Positions 14,339-63,784 are shown, counted from the stretch's first letter. The stretch: 64,000 nt of DNA from Cacajao melanocephalus (GCA_963573385.1 CAUYLG010062992.1:52481-116480), one strand, 5' to 3'. Made by a program: numbers and translations. The notes: a model not told the origin generated them from the sequence alone.

Positions 14339-14477
14339 ATGGACGCTCCGAAGCCACCCTGTCTTTGAAGGAACCAGGAGTGAGGGAAGGAGGGCAAGGA
14401 GTCGTGTGCCAGGAAGAACTCGGAGCCAGGAAGCCTCTGTTCTCTAGAAGCACTGAGAGATGCGGCCCCCTCCCAGG
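14339..14477 (+). pseudogene. ACSL5: Alternative first coding exon of the long ACSL5 isoform, broken by two in-frame stops
   Basis: The ATG at 14,339 opens M-D-A-P-K-P-P-C-L, matching the start of the longer human isoform as I remember it (MDALKPPCLW...). Codon 10, Trp in human, is TGA at 14,366-14,368, and a second TGA sits at 14,381-14,383. The frame then runs clean through S-L-E-A-L-R-D-A-A-P-S-Q to the donor (CAGG|GTAAGG, GT at 14,478). The phase would join exon 2 to give Q-G-L-N-F-L-L-L-F-T-K-M. Exon structure and splice site are kept, but the extension cannot be read. The exon can still act as 5' UTR, with ATG-GCC-TGA at 14,271 and the 9-codon remnant as upstream ORFs. The 5' edge is not visible. 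Confidence 0.85.
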
Positions 14478-15146
14478 GTAAGGGAACCATTCAGGGGTGT
14501 TATTCAGCAAGGGGATCTTGTAAGGGTGTGACAGGGGCCAAGGGGGCATCCTGACCCCCGACCTCTATGAAGCGACTTAGAATCGAGGGCTGGCCGTGTT
14601 CCATGGGCACACCATGCTCTCTCCCTGCTGGTCTCAGGCTTGCCTTCAGACCCTGTGTCAGGAAAGGCAATAGGAAGGAGGGATATGGGGCACGCATGGG
14701 CCACACTTTCCTTCTCCTGCCTCTCTTGGGGGAGGTGAACCACAACAGAGACCTCTTTTTATGGGTCTGAGCTCCCCTGAGGTGGGCTGGGGGTTTGCCC
14801 TCAATTTTTATGTTGGACAAGACTGATGAATGAGATTGATGGGGTTAGAGAGACAGATGAGTGAAGCTGGATGTATTTTAGGGGGTAGGGCCACCGGTTA
14901 AGCCTCAGGTGCTGCTTAATTTCTAAGTACTTCCTTCCCAGTGCTTCCTCCCTGAGGGCTCTAAGGTGAACTTCAAAGACCCTCAGGGAGTAAGCACTAG
15001 AATGGGACTCTACTGCTGGGGCTTGGTGCCTTCTGAGATACTGACCTTTTTTGGTGGTCTGAAAGGTAGAATTGAATCTACAGCTTCAATGTGCAGGGGA
15101 TTGGTATTCTATATCAGAGGCAGAATCTTAAAATATAACATTAAGG
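14478..15146 (+). other. Intron 1, nothing recognised
   Basis: Unique sequence after the broken exon; several overlapping open frames without similarity. Confidence 0.5.
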
Positions 15147-16119
<973 letters not shown>

Positions 16120-16456
16120 CAGAGTAATTGGTTTTGTTTATTTCTCCCTCCGTATTCTGATATGGAGTCATTCTGTGGTGGTCCCCTCCGATTGATCAGT
16201 ATTCAAGGTACACACAGGACATGTCTTGAAAGAGACATAGTATAAATTTTGTACGCATCTCTTGTGTATTTGGCATAATAAAAGGAACAAAAACCTAAAT
16301 CAAACAAGAAGTATAAGTGCAAATGCTTATAGGACAGGCAGGTAATATAGGGAAGTAAAGTAGATGGTGTGTGATAAGATGCTAATTTAGCAAAATTCAG
16401 AGTAGGCATACCCCAGATAAATGCGTTCAAATTTAATTATTAAAAAAGAAAAACAT

Positions 16457-16841
<385 letters not shown>

Positions 16842-16919
16842 TTATAATTTCTTGAGGGAAAATACACCAACAACAATATCAGTGTGTCATTACATACCTA
16901 AGCGTCCCACATACAGTGA

Positions 16920-17326
<407 letters not shown>

Positions 17327-17891
17327 ACAGGATTTGCCAACTTCTTAGAAACCAGGAATGTGTCTGCTCCTGTCCATCTCTCCTCAGCAGATGAGCAGAC
17401 CCTCAGCTGGAGTGCGGCCAGAACTGACTCTTGTGCCTGGCAGCACCTGGCAAGAGTGAGGCAACCCCAGCAGCTATGAGTCCAGCCATCACTGCTTATC
17501 ACATTCTGCTGGAAATGCATCTGGATCTGTTTCTCCCCTGTATGTTCACACATCCTGAGGTCAGAAAGGAACTCTCTCACCAACTCTTCCCCCTGGCACA
17601 GGGCCCTGACACTTCCTAGGTTCTCGACTCATTGTTTGAGTGAATATATGAGATTTGGCATTTGGAAGGTCAGACAGCTCATGCACTGCTGTGGTCAGGC
17701 TATAATATATCAGCTTTCTTTAGGGGAGCTGGTAGATTTCCTAGTCTTCATGGGTTATTCTATTCTAAGAGTTGAGAGATTGTGAGTGGCTGAAGTTGAG
17801 GATGTGGGGGCTGGGGGACAGCGAGGTCAGAGACAGGCCATGGCTCCTACAACTAGAAACACTTTGTTTAAATAGAAATGAGGGCTTGTTG
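17327..17891 (+). other. Intron 1, nothing recognised
   Basis: Unique-looking sequence. Confidence 0.5.
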
Positions 17892-18242
<351 letters not shown>

Positions 18243-18334
18243 TCATACAAGACCGTGATCATCTCTTCTCTTTTGGGATGTCTCATAATAGAACATCTGA
18301 TATTGACAGGAATGTGAAAACTGAGGAAAAGGGA

Positions 18335-18500
18335 GCTAGACTTGATTGAGGACTTCCCATGTGCCTGACAGCATACCAGTAGTTCTACACACAGCGTCTC
18401 CTTTAAGTAACATTTTTCACCTGCTTCTTCTGTGTGCAGTGGTGGGAACTGATACACAGTGACTTTAAGTAACTGCCCCAGGTCTACACACGTACTGAGG
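18335..18500 (-). mobile_element. MIR SINE, decayed
   Basis: 'catgtgcctgacag' and 'taactgccccaggtctacac' fit an antisense MIR. Confidence 0.45.
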
Positions 18501-19473
18501 AACTGTTGCTGTGATACCTGGAAGGGCGTGGCCTTGAAGGTTTGTTCCTGGAAATGATACCATTGGCAATAAAGCTCATTGTCTGTACTCTGAGCCTGTT
18601 GACCCCTGGTTGGGACAGTAGTGCGAGGGCTGAGTCTGCAGAGAACCAAGGCAGGAAGGCCTCTTTCCCAACTTCTTGCCTCACCCTGGCACAGGTGACA
18701 GGGTCCGAGCACTTTGTCCAGCCTATCTTTCTACAGACCCCCTTATCAGACACAGTAGACTTCTGACACTGCTTCCTCTTACTCTCATAATTCACTTGGT
18801 CAGCAGCAGGCCTGGGATGCCCTTTGCGGGTATTACTGACAAAAGTTGTCCCAGGGTTGGGATTTGGACTGTGACTTGCTTAAAGCCCAGTGGTGAATGA
18901 AGGTTGACTCTATCAACCTGAGCCCCTGTGGGATTTGTCACTTCTGCGGTCATGCCCTGTGGGTGACTCAACTATCCTACACTATCTGAATGGACTGACT
19001 TCAGAGGCCCTTGGTATTTGACTTAACATGAGTTCTTCTGATAAATGCTACTCACCTCAACTGGCCAAGGCCCGGCCCCACCCAGGCTCTCTGGAGTGTG
19101 TGAAGGGAATGACTCCAGTGGTGCAGTCTCGGCACTGGACCCCACGCACCATCTCATTCATCCTTGGAGACTTTTTCTTTCTTTTTCCCCTTTTAACTAA
19201 AGATGGACCCTCCACCTCCAGCAGAAATCCCTCTTCACCATTTCCCTCCTCTAAATGTCCCACTTGTCCTACTTTACTACCTCTAGCACACCTGGGCATT
19301 CCCCTTCTCTACTTCCACTTGGCTCCATCCAACCTAATGCAATGTTGGTCTCTGCATGAAGAAAGTAGATAGAGAGACACAGACAACAGTCGAGAAAGAT
19401 GGTTGGTGGCAGGGCCACTGGCTGGAATCATAGTTGAGGTCTTACTAGACATCATTGGTATAATTGTCGTCCT
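18501..19473 (+). other. Intron 1, nothing recognised
   Basis: Nearly 1 kb of repeat-free sequence; open frames of up to 114 codons lack recognisable similarity. Confidence 0.5.
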
Positions 19474-19763
19474 TTTTTTTTTTAGACAGTCTCACTCTTG
19501 TCACTCTGCATACCCAGGCTAGAGTGCAGTGGCGGGATCATGGCTCACTATAACCTCGACCTCCCAGGCTCAAGCAATCCTCTCACCTCATTCTCCTGAG
19601 CAGCTGGGACTACAGGCATGCCCAGCTAAATTTTTTATGTTTTGTAAAGATGGGGCCCTACTATGTTTCCCAGGCTAGTCTCGAACTCCTGACCTCAAAT
19701 GATCCTCCAGCCTCAGCCTCCCAAAGTGCTGAGATTACAGGGATGGGCCATCATGTCTGGCCA
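19474..19763 (-). mobile_element. Alu, old
   Basis: Poly-T, then TAGACAGTCTCACTC, with a small insertion before CCCAGGCTAGAGTGCAG. Confidence 0.9.
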
Positions 19764-19959
19764 GATCATTATCTTTGCCCCTGGAAAAGAGACAATTTGG
19801 CAATAAAGCCAAGGGATCGAGGATCACACATCTTCGAGGTCCTAGTATTTCATACAGTCATCTAAATGTGCTCCAGTCTGCACTGGCGCCTTCCTCCTTC
19901 AAACTCATGAGCTCACTGCACACACTAAAGCATTCTGTAAGAGTTTCTAGGATTAGATA

Positions 19960-20045
19960 GACCCATAAATACCCAGATAGCAGGAACTGTATCTGCCAAG
20001 TGTTTGTCCCTCAGCACATGGCACAGAGTTGAACATACAGGTTCA
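19960..20045 (+). mobile_element. L2 3'-end fragment
   Basis: 'gcaggaactgtatctg' and 'tcagcacatggcacagagtt' resemble the L2 terminus. Confidence 0.45.
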
Positions 20046-20080
20046 CAATCTTTGTTTTCTTTACTGAGAGTAAATGTATA

Positions 20081-21469
<1,389 letters not shown>

Positions 21470-21808
21470 GCTGGGTGCCATGGCTCATGCCTATAATCCC
21501 AGAACTTTAGGAGTCTGAGGCAAGTGCATTGTTTGAGCCCAGGCATTCCATGCCAGCCTGGGCAACTTAGGGAGACCCCATCTCCACGAAAAACTTAAAA
21601 ATAGCCAAGTGTGGTGATGCACACCTGTAGTCTAAGATACTTGGAAGGCTGAGGTGGGAGGATCATTTAAGCCTGGGAAGTCAAGGCTGCAGTGAGCTGA
21701 GCCTGGGAGGTTGGGGCTTCAGTGACTGTGATAACGCCACTGCATTCCAGCTTGAACAACAAAGTGAGACTCTGTACCAAAATAAATACGTAAATAGATA
21801 AAATAAGG
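21470..21808 (+). mobile_element. Alu, old (AluJ-like), with a local duplication
   Basis: The right arm repeats the GCCTGGGAAGTCAAGGC / GCCTGGGAGGTTGGGGC segment, lengthening the element. Confidence 0.85.
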
Positions 21809-22267
21809 CCCTTCCCAAGTGCCTGGGGCCATGGCGATTTTAAGACAGTGGCCTGAGCATCCAGGTGCTGGTGAGTGTCTGAGAAGTTATCAGCATGCTA
21901 TGGGTCAGGATCTCAGACCATCCTTCCTTCTCAGCTACTTGGAATAAATATTGAAAGACACACTTTCGGGGCCCATCTGACCCTGTGACTCAGCCTCCAC
22001 CTTTGCTCTGGTTTCTTATCAGCTAGAGAAATGATGAAAAAGGTTTCCACCCCCAGAGCTGCTGTCTGGCCAGATTACTCAGTGGCTGAGAAGTATTTTA
22101 CACAACATGAAGGCTTGGAAGAGGCTGTGTGTTGAATGTAGTTTTGGTAATACGAGAGCCACGCTTGCAGAAACAAAGTTGAGGTGTATGCTTAGGGGCA
22201 CTCACGTGAAATGCCACCAACCAAGGTGGCAGAATGTTTTTAAAATGGAGCTGTTCGTTGTGTTGTT

Positions 22268-22292
22268 CTTTTTTTTTTTTTTTTTTTTTTTG
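22268..22292 (-). repeat. Poly-T tract without an Alu head
   Basis: 23 T followed by GAGCACGCG rather than the Alu GAGACAGAG. It could be the tail of a non-Alu retrocopy on the minus strand; the source is not recognised. Confidence 0.5.
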
Positions 22293-22381
22293 AGCACGCG
22301 TATTTCAGAGGAAACAGTACAAACCAAGTGTTACCTTCCCAGTGAGACTACTCAAACCTCCCGAATTAAAATTCATCCCCC

Positions 22382-22705
<324 letters not shown>

Positions 22706-22974
22706 TCAATTCTCTTTCCCTGCTCTTTTTGTTGTGGTTTTTATTGTTCTATAATACCATATAATCTAGTTATTGTTCAGGCTTGTTGTCAAACTCCCCA
22801 GTATAATGCAGTCTCCTGAGGGCAGGCTTTTCCCTTGCTATATCCCCAGCACCTGGAACAACACCACATTTATAGCCGAGCCCTTCAGCAGCTTTTGGAT
22901 GAGGGAAGGAGTAGCCAAGACTTTCAAGGAACCCAGTCCTGATGTCTCCTCTTCCGTCTGTCTTCTTGTTTTGT

Positions 22975-23262
22975 GTTTTTTGTTTTTGAGACAGGGTCTT
23001 GCTCTGTTGCCCCAGCTGGAGTGCAGTAGGGCAATTACACCTCACCGCAGCCTAGACCTCAAGTGATCCTCCCACCTCAAGCTCTCAAGTAGCTGGGACT
23101 ACAGGCAGGCACCACCACACCAGGCTAATTTTTGTATATTTTGTAGAGTCATGGCCTCACCGTGTTCCCCAGACAGATCTCGAACTCCTGGGCTCCAGCA
23201 GTACACCTACCTCGGCCTCCCAAAGTACTGGGATTATAGGCGTGAGCCACTGCACCCAACCT
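22975..23262 (-). mobile_element. Alu, old (AluJ-like)
   Basis: Has CTCCTGGGCTCCAGCAG and TACCTCGGCCTCCC; no clean target duplication visible. Confidence 0.88.
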
Positions 23263-23534
23263 CCCTCCCTCTTTTTCTATGAGGATGATCTTTTCAGAAA
23301 CATAAATGCATAGATAATTCATTGCAATTGAGAAGATAATGTACACACTGTCCAAATATTGCTTTCTTTCTCTCTGGTGGTACGTCATGAGCTCTTTTCA
23401 TATCAGTACCTACAAATTGACTTTCTTTTTAAAAATACCTGCCCAGAATTCCATTGTGTGGAAGTACTGTAATTTGTTTCATTATTCTCCTGTCAAGGAA
23501 GGCTTTCCTAGGCTTTTGGATTAGAAACAATTCT

Positions 23535-23790
23535 ATAGCTTTAATGATGATAAATATAATAGTTAATTCATAAACCTATGTGCCGGGCGTGGTTCTAAGC
23601 ACTTTATATATCCATTAACTCTTTTAATCATGGTGATAGCTTTAGAAGGGAGATACCATTATTGTGATTTTATAAATGAGAAACCACAGAGGATTAAATT
23701 ATCTGCCCCAGGTCGCAAAGAAAATGATCAAGCAGAGCTTGAGCCCAAGTAGTCTGAGCCAACATTCTTACCCTGTACCTTACATGTCAT
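23535..23790 (-). mobile_element. MIR SINE, long copy
   Basis: 'cgtggttctaagcacttta', 'attaactcttttaatca', 'ccattattgtgattttata', 'ctgccccaggtcgcaaag' in the antisense MIR order. Confidence 0.8.
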
Positions 23791-23799
23791 TTGTGATGC

Positions 23800-25440
<1,641 letters not shown>

Positions 25441-26319
25441 TTTTTTTAATTTTTTTTTTTTTAGTTGGGAGATATGACCACAGATTTTTATCTCAGATCT
25501 GAATGTTGACCCATTGGATTGTTGAATCATTTTAAATAGCTTGGGTAGCTGAGAATAAGTTCCCTTGGGGACAATCTACTGGACCTTTTCCATATGATGC
25601 TTTTCTGTAACTGAGTTTTGTGAAACAGAATCATTGCTCAAATCACATCATCTGTCATTTCCCTAGCAGAAGAAAACTACTTGTGGTACAGAAAAGTAAA
25701 CTAGTTTAAGGAAAGATTTTTGAAAAACGCTTCATCCCAGGGCTGTGAGGAAATTGGGTGAAGGATCTTGCAACAGAACATGCATCTGATTCACGTTCAG
25801 AGCATAGAAAGGAAAAGGTTATCAGATCTTTTCAGGTATGCTCATGATACTAATGGTTTGTAATGTCATGTTGACCTTTTGTTATTACTTTCGGGTTTGT
25901 CTACAAACACTGACTATGTAGTCAGGGACTCAGAGAGAGGTCTCCTAAGTTGAGGGTCGCAGGAATGTAGGAAAAATGACTTTGCAACTAAGTAAGAAAT
26001 GGAAAGCCCAGCTCAAAAAGCAAAACTTTCATATACAGCCTCTTAAATAACACACAGGCAGGGCCCTTTGGAATCATTATAAGTTGTAAAGACTTTTGAC
26101 ATAGTCTCTAGGAGACAGTAGGAAATTCCTAGTATAGAAGAAATGTGTTAACTAATTGGGTATAAGAACTTGAAGATGCTGGTTTCCTTTTTAATTAGCT
26201 TCCTATCACCATATAATGAGCCCATACATGCAAGAGAACACAGAAATCAATTAAATACAAATTAATGAAGGCAGATTTTTTTTTTAAAGCTTGTAATTGC
26301 AATTTACATCTTATCATTG
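25441..26319 (+). other. Intron 1, nothing recognised
   Basis: AT-rich unique-looking sequence. Confidence 0.5.
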
Positions 26320-26347
26320 CACACACACACAGACACACACACACACA
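26320..26347 (+). repeat. (AC)n microsatellite
   Basis: Fourteen AC-type units with one AG interruption. Confidence 0.95.
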
Positions 26348-26431
26348 AAATAGTTCTCCAGGCCTAAAAGCAAAGATAATTTCCTTTATTGTCCTTAGAT
26401 TTCCAGAAAACCAAGGAAACAGAAAGATTTC

Positions 26432-26500
26432 TTTCCTTCCTTCCTTCCTTCCTTCCTTCCTTCCTTCCTTCCTTCCTTCCTTCCTTCCCTCCTTCTTTCC
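26432..26500 (+). repeat. (TTCC)n microsatellite, Alu tail
   Basis: About 16 TTCC units directly before the GACAGAGTCC head of the minus-strand Alu; grown from its poly-A tail. Confidence 0.93.
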
Positions 26501-26777
26501 TTTTTGACAGAGTCCGGCTTTGTTGTCCAGGCTGGAGTGCAGCAGCACAATCTAAGCTCACTGCAACCTTTACCTCCTGGGCTCAAGCCATCTCCCACCT
26601 CAGTCCCCCAAGTAGTTGAGACTACAGGCTCATGCTACAACCCATGGCTAATTTTTTATATTTTTTGTAGAGATGGAGTTTTGCCATGTTGGCCAGTCTG
26701 GTCTCAAACTCTTGAGCTCAAGTGATCTGCCAACCTCTGCCTCCCAAAGTGCTGGTATTACAGGCGCTCCTAGCCTA
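26501..26777 (-). mobile_element. Alu of an atypical type, copy A
   Basis: Shares about ten non-consensus features with the copy at 39,852-40,136, for example ATCTAAGCTCAC, GGGCTCAAGCCATC and GATCTGCCAACCTCTG. Confidence 0.88.
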
Positions 26778-27582
26778 GTATGATTTATTTCTTGGCTGGA
26801 CTTTCTGCATACTTAACCAATGTAGATAACTTCATTCCAACTCTTCTAAGCCTGGAGGAGTAGAGGGATCTTGAATGGTCCTTAATGTGTGTCAGAAATA
26901 CACCTGTGTCACCATCCACCATCCCTATCCAATATCTTAAAAAAGTATTGATTAGGGAGCAATCCTCCCCAGATTGGCCTGAATGACTTCTTATGATCTA
27001 AGAATTGGGAGTTTGAGGGTGAGGTGTTAGTACTTTGTACTGCAGGGAAAATGAGTTAACTGAGAGTATATGGAATAAACAGTTGTGACCTGGAAAATGG
27101 TTCATTTGCTCACAACTACTTGTTAAAAGTTAATTATGTGCCAGGCATGGTGCAGGCACGAGAGGCACAGCAGTAAACAAAATTTAAATCCCTGTTCCAA
27201 AGACAGCATCAGCGCAGTCAGGACAATGAATAATAAGGAGCTGGGATTATTTTGCAGTGAACAGTGTCATGGAGAAGAGAACACAAAGTCCATGACACTG
27301 GTTGGAAAGGAAAGGACATTATTAAATAAGATCAGAAATGGTGAGCCTCCGAGGAAGTGACATTTGAGGTGAGGCCTGACCTATCCGCAATATACAACCA
27401 TTCCAGATCTGGGGAAATGTTCCAGGCAAAGAGAAGAGCAAATACAGAAGCTTTGAGGTGGGAACAGACTTCGGGTAGGGTTTGAGTAAGATATACATAG
27501 GAAAAATACAATCTTTAAAAAGATAGAGACTATTGAAACAAAATGATTTTTAGCCAATAGGGATAGTATGAAAGATTTGTAG
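26778..27582 (+). other. Intron 1, probably old interspersed repeat
   Basis: 27,130-27,480 reads 'atgtgccaggcatggtgcaggc' to 'gacatttgaggtgaggcctga', a common old mammalian repeat pattern that I cannot assign with confidence. Confidence 0.4.
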
Positions 27583-27691
27583 CAATCCCACCCACAAATT
27601 AAGAGATCCTTACTAACACCCTCCTGTTTGACTGTGGCGGAAAAAAAATGGTTGCACTGAGGACTTTGCCCTCTTCCTCCCAATGGCACAT
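27583..27691 (+). repeat. Inverted repeat, left arm (partner 30,952-31,059)
   Basis: Reverse complement of the partner at about 90% identity by eye over 109 bases, including AATTAAGAGATCCTTACT. Confidence 0.85.
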
Positions 27692-28562
27692 AATTGACCA
27701 AAAAATTTAAATATTAGAGTAGAAGAATCCATTTAGGATATTTATCCAAAGAAAATGAGACTAAATGAAGACATGCCACCCCAAATCCACAAAGGGAAAC
27801 AATCCAAAGCTGAACATGGGGTGATCATAACTTAGACACCAAGACTGGTCCAAGAAGCGTGTACAGAGATGCAAAGGCAGAAGGCATCCTTCAGCTATGT
27901 TGGGAATAAAACATGTTAGAAGCCAGGAGATGAGTGACTGTGGCTACAGTCATTCATCCACAGGGGAGGGGAGGGCCCTGGGGTGGATCAAGGACAAGGA
28001 TGCTGGACAAATGGGCATCTTGGGGTCTGAGGCCAAGGCATGTCACCATCACTGCATCAAAAAGTGGAGTAAGGTTTTTGACATGGGCCGTCCTGATATG
28101 TACTGTGGCTTGCTCCATCATTTGTATGTTACCGGAAACAGGAAATCCCAGACGCCACGTGACAGCTCTCTTTCTTCTTTTCTTTACTACTATTGCACTT
28201 CTCCCTACCCCAACCGGGAGTGATGTTAAAAGGAAGAGGAAATGCTAATCACACCTACTGCTTGCAGGGGGTTCCGTAGAGTGACTCAACCAGAACTGTA
28301 GTTTGAGTCACACAGGACACATGACAAAAGGGTGGTGGCATTTTTTTCCCCTTGTTTAATTTGAACAAACCTGGAAGTGTTAACAGATTCTAACAGCTGG
28401 GATGGTAACCAGATCTTCCCACTCCTGTCATGGTTTGGCCCACGGGGCTCACCTCCTCTCAGGCCCTGAGTTTATTCCACTTAAACAGTGAGAGAGTTAC
28501 ATGACATGATTGCAAATTCTCTCAGTGCTGACCTCATAAGGTTAAAAATGTTTGAGTGTATT
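27692..28562 (+). other. Intron 1, nothing recognised
   Basis: Two overlapping open frames (about 105 codons each) at 27,897-28,248 show no similarity that I know. Confidence 0.45.
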
Positions 28563-28728
28563 GGGCATTAGAAAGGTGGCTCACCCCTATAATCCCAGCA
28601 CTTTGGGAGGCTGAGGTGGGAGGATCACTTGAGCCCAGCAGTTCAGGAGCAGCCTGGGCAACATAGTGAGACCCCATCTCTAAAAAATAAAAAATTGTTA
28701 ATTGTAAAAGAAATAAAATAAAATGCTT
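28563..28728 (+). mobile_element. Free left Alu monomer (FLAM-like)
   Basis: A single arm ending CCCCATCTCTAAAAAATAAAAAATT; no right arm. Confidence 0.75.
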
Positions 28729-28734
28729 GTCAAG

Positions 28735-29399
28735 ATGCTAAAAAGACAACCTACAGAACGGAAGAAAATATTGCAAATCGTATCTCTGCTAAATGTTATG
28801 TGTATATATATGACCTAATTGTAAAATGGGCAAAAGACTTGAGTAGACATTTCTTCAAAAAAGAAATCCAAATGGCCAAGAAGCAAATAAAAAGATGCCC
28901 AACATCCTTAGTCATTAGACAAATGCAAATCAAACCCACAATGAGATACCACTTCACACCTATTGAATTGGCTATTTAAACAGGTAAACCAACCAACAAA
29001 GAGAAAATAGCAGTGTTAGGGAGAATATAGAGAAATTGGAATGCTTTTACATTACTGGTTGGATACAAAATGATGCAGCTGCTGTGGAAAACAGTTTGGT
29101 GGCTCCTCGAAAGGTTAAATATAAGATTAACATATGACTCAGCAATTTCTCTCCTGGGTCTATACCCTAAAGAATTGGAAAAATATATTCAAACAAAAAC
29201 TTGTATAGAAATGTTCATAATAGCTCTATTCACAATACCAAAAGTAGAAACAACCCAAATATCCATCAACTGGTTGGTAGATAGATAGAGTACAGTCTAT
29301 CCATACAATGGGATAATACTGAGCCATAAAAAGAAGCAAAGTACAGACATCCTACAGCATGAATGAATCTTAAACATTATAATATGTAAAAGAAGTCAG
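28735..29399 (+). mobile_element. L1 fragment, ORF2 end and 3' UTR
   Basis: Reads 'caaatggccaagaagcaaat', 'atgagataccacttcacacc', 'ctcctgggtctataccc' and 'caactggttggtagatagat', the terminal part of L1 ORF2. The open frame at 29,070-29,288 is a remnant of it. Confidence 0.88.
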
Positions 29400-29700
29400 G
29401 CCAGGAGCAGTGGCTCACGCCTGTAATCCCAGCACTTTGGAAGGCCAAGGCAGGTGGATCACCTGAGATTGGGAATTAGAGACCAACCTGACCGACATGG
29501 AGAAACCCCATCTCTACTAAAAATACAAAATTAGCCGGGCGTGGTGGTGCATGCCTGTAATCACAGCTACCCGGGAGACTGAGGCAGGAGAATCGCTTGA
29601 ACCCGGGAGGTGGAGGTTGCAGAGCCGAAATCATGCCATTGCACTCCAGCCTGGGCAACAAGAGCAAAACTCTGTCTCAAAAAAAAAAAAAAAAAAAAAA
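29400..29700 (+). mobile_element. Alu, full length, inside the L1
   Basis: Flanked by AAGTCAG on both sides; 23-A tail. Confidence 0.94.
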
Positions 29701-30951
<1,251 letters not shown>

Positions 30952-31059
30952 AATGTGCCATCTGGAAGAAGAGGGCAAAAATCCTTAGTGCAACCATTTT
31001 TTTCCCATAGTCAAACAGGAGGATGTCAGTAAGGATCTCTTAATTTATGGGTGGGACTG
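30952..31059 (-). repeat. Inverted repeat, right arm (partner 27,583-27,691)
   Basis: Contains AGTAAGGATCTCTTAATT, the reverse complement of the left-arm core; similarity stops sharply at both ends. Confidence 0.85.
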
Positions 31060-31095
31060 AGGCAGAGGTAAAAAGCCCAGATAAAATATCACCAG

Positions 31096-31557
<462 letters not shown>

Positions 31558-32494
31558 CCAGACTGTGTTTATATATACATATGTATAAAACCAATCTTCT
31601 CACAATGTCCCAGCCTCCTAGGAGTGGTTGGTGGTGGGTTGGATGGGCACTGGATGGGCACAAAACAGGCACAGGCTTCTCCTCCCCTTTGGCACTGCCA
31701 CCTGCCTTTTCAGTTTCACAATCTTCCCTGAGGCAGATCCTCCTTCTCTGCCTGGGCTTTATGGCTAGCTTTTGAATCTTTTGCATCCTGGAGTGCCACC
31801 TCATCATACAAGTCCAGGTAAGGCTGAATTCCAAAAATCCCAGCTCTCAGAATCCTGCCAGGTGGTCACAATAGCACCTTTGTTATTATGTAACCTAGCA
31901 CCCATGGGGCCTTGCTTTTATTTTGGTTCTGACTTCTGTTTCTCCCCCCAATGCAATATGGAAAGAACCAAAAAGTTGGGAACTATGATCCCAGTTTCTG
32001 GAAGTTCCGTTCTCTCTCCTAAAATGGAAAGGGACTACTCCAAAGTCAGGTTATAATTAATTGAGGGGCAGGAAGATAAAAAGAATGGCCCAGGGTTTCT
32101 GGTGACTGTTCCTGCCCCCACACAAAATTCCTGCACCTTGTGGCCTTTCTCGGACTAGAGCGAAGTGTGTTTCGCTCGTTGAAGAAGGTTGCAGGTGGCA
32201 GCTAATGGCAGCTGTCCAAAGCCCTAAGGGCAACTGTGATCTTGATCTGATCTAATTTTTAACTGGGCTTGATTTGTTCTTTTGATTTGGAATGGGCATG
32301 TGTGGCCTCATCTCTGAGATATTGTTTCTTCAGGCATTGCAGTAAACTTTGAAGAACGCAAATTCTGAACTTCATTTGCTATCACCTGAATGGTGCTAGA
32401 CAAATTCAATCTCTCTGAATTCTATGACTAGAACCTATAAGAAAAGGTAAATTGTCGTTTCGTAGATTTTCATAGAAAAGTAGCAATAGGGAAT

Positions 32495-32662
32495 GATGGG
32501 TGAATTTGGACAAGTTGCTTTATCCCAACACATCCATTTCCTCTTCTGTGAAATACTACTTTATAGTATTGCTTGACCTCAATTAAACAAACTGTGCAAA
32601 AAGCCCAGCCCTGTGCCTGGCATACAGTAAGTGCTCCTGTGTTTGCTGCTATTGTATTCTCG
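32495..32662 (+). mobile_element. MIR SINE
   Basis: 'ggacaagttgctttatccc', 'ctcttctgtgaaata' and 'tgtgcctggcatacagtaag'. Confidence 0.7.
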
Positions 32663-33460
32663 TAATTTAGTTTGAAAGCTGTGAGGCAGCAACTTTCCAG
32701 GAAAAGATGGTTTCAGCCAGGGTATGTTCCTAGGACCCACCCTAAATTTAGTCTCTCCTATTAGAGTAGTTTGAAGTTGAACTTGGCTGAAAACTGTAAG
32801 AAAGGCTGGGTTGGGGGAAGCCTTTGTTGCTTCTAATTTCTTGACATCTCTTCTTGACCTAACTCTTCAATGCTCACCACTTGCCACCCATTCTCCAGCA
32901 CTGTTTCTGTGTAACTGACTAATGTTTGCCTCACAGTAAAATGATTCCTCTGGACTCCCTGGGGGAGAGGATGTTGTGCATAGCAAGTTGTAATGCTGTT
33001 GATCTCCAAAACCCTTCCAATGCTCCAAAGAGTAAAGCAATGAGCTAGACATATCTAGCCAGCAGGAAATATCCTTCATACAAAATCTATAATTTCTAAA
33101 ACCTGTGGCTTCACCTCGACAGAGCTCTTCTGTTTGGTTTAGATGGGGGAAATCCAGCTAAAAGAGTCCTTCCTGACCCTCAGTCTGCCCAGGCAGAGGA
33201 GGTACTCTCTGATCACCAGCTTATTTTGTATCTAGCAGGCTGCCTTCTCTTAGGCTTCGTGCACCAACATTAAAAGGGCAGTCATTTCTCAAAATCGTCT
33301 GGGAAATGATTAACTTGCTTCCTTTGATCCTTTCTGCTTTGTGTGAGGACAGTCAAGTAGCAGGGGTGGAGAATGTGTTCTATTATTTTCAACAGTGCTA
33401 AGTAAACAGTGGGAAAAATTCTGCTACTAGAGAGGTACAATTCTATTTGAGGGTTTGAGG

Positions 33461-33490
33461 GTGTGTGTGTTTGTGTGTGCACGCGTGTGT
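33461..33490 (+). repeat. (GT)n microsatellite
   Basis: Imperfect GT run about 80 bases upstream of the exon 2 acceptor. Confidence 0.9.
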
Positions 33491-33570
33491 CCTTCTGTAA
33501 ACATAGAGCTATTGAGTATAAAAATATAGCCATTTCCTCTAAATTTTCTTTCCCCTGTTTTTTTTTATAG

Positions 33571-63784
<30,214 letters not shown>

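Larger units (their letters stand above)
31558..33570 (+). other. Intron 1, end portion
   Basis: Two kb without Alus; holds one MIR and a (GT)n tract before exon 2. No other feature recognised. Confidence 0.5.

Noticed and set aside
14239..14481. 80-codon frame overlapping the broken ACSL5 exon
   Set aside because: It is in a different frame from the human-like extension; the similarity lies only in the frame with two stops.
27897..28248. Two overlapping open frames of about 105 codons in intron 1
   Set aside because: They overlap in different frames, with no similarity or exon borders to favour either.
29070..29288. 72-codon frame that looks protein-like
   Set aside because: It is a remnant of L1 ORF2, not a host gene.
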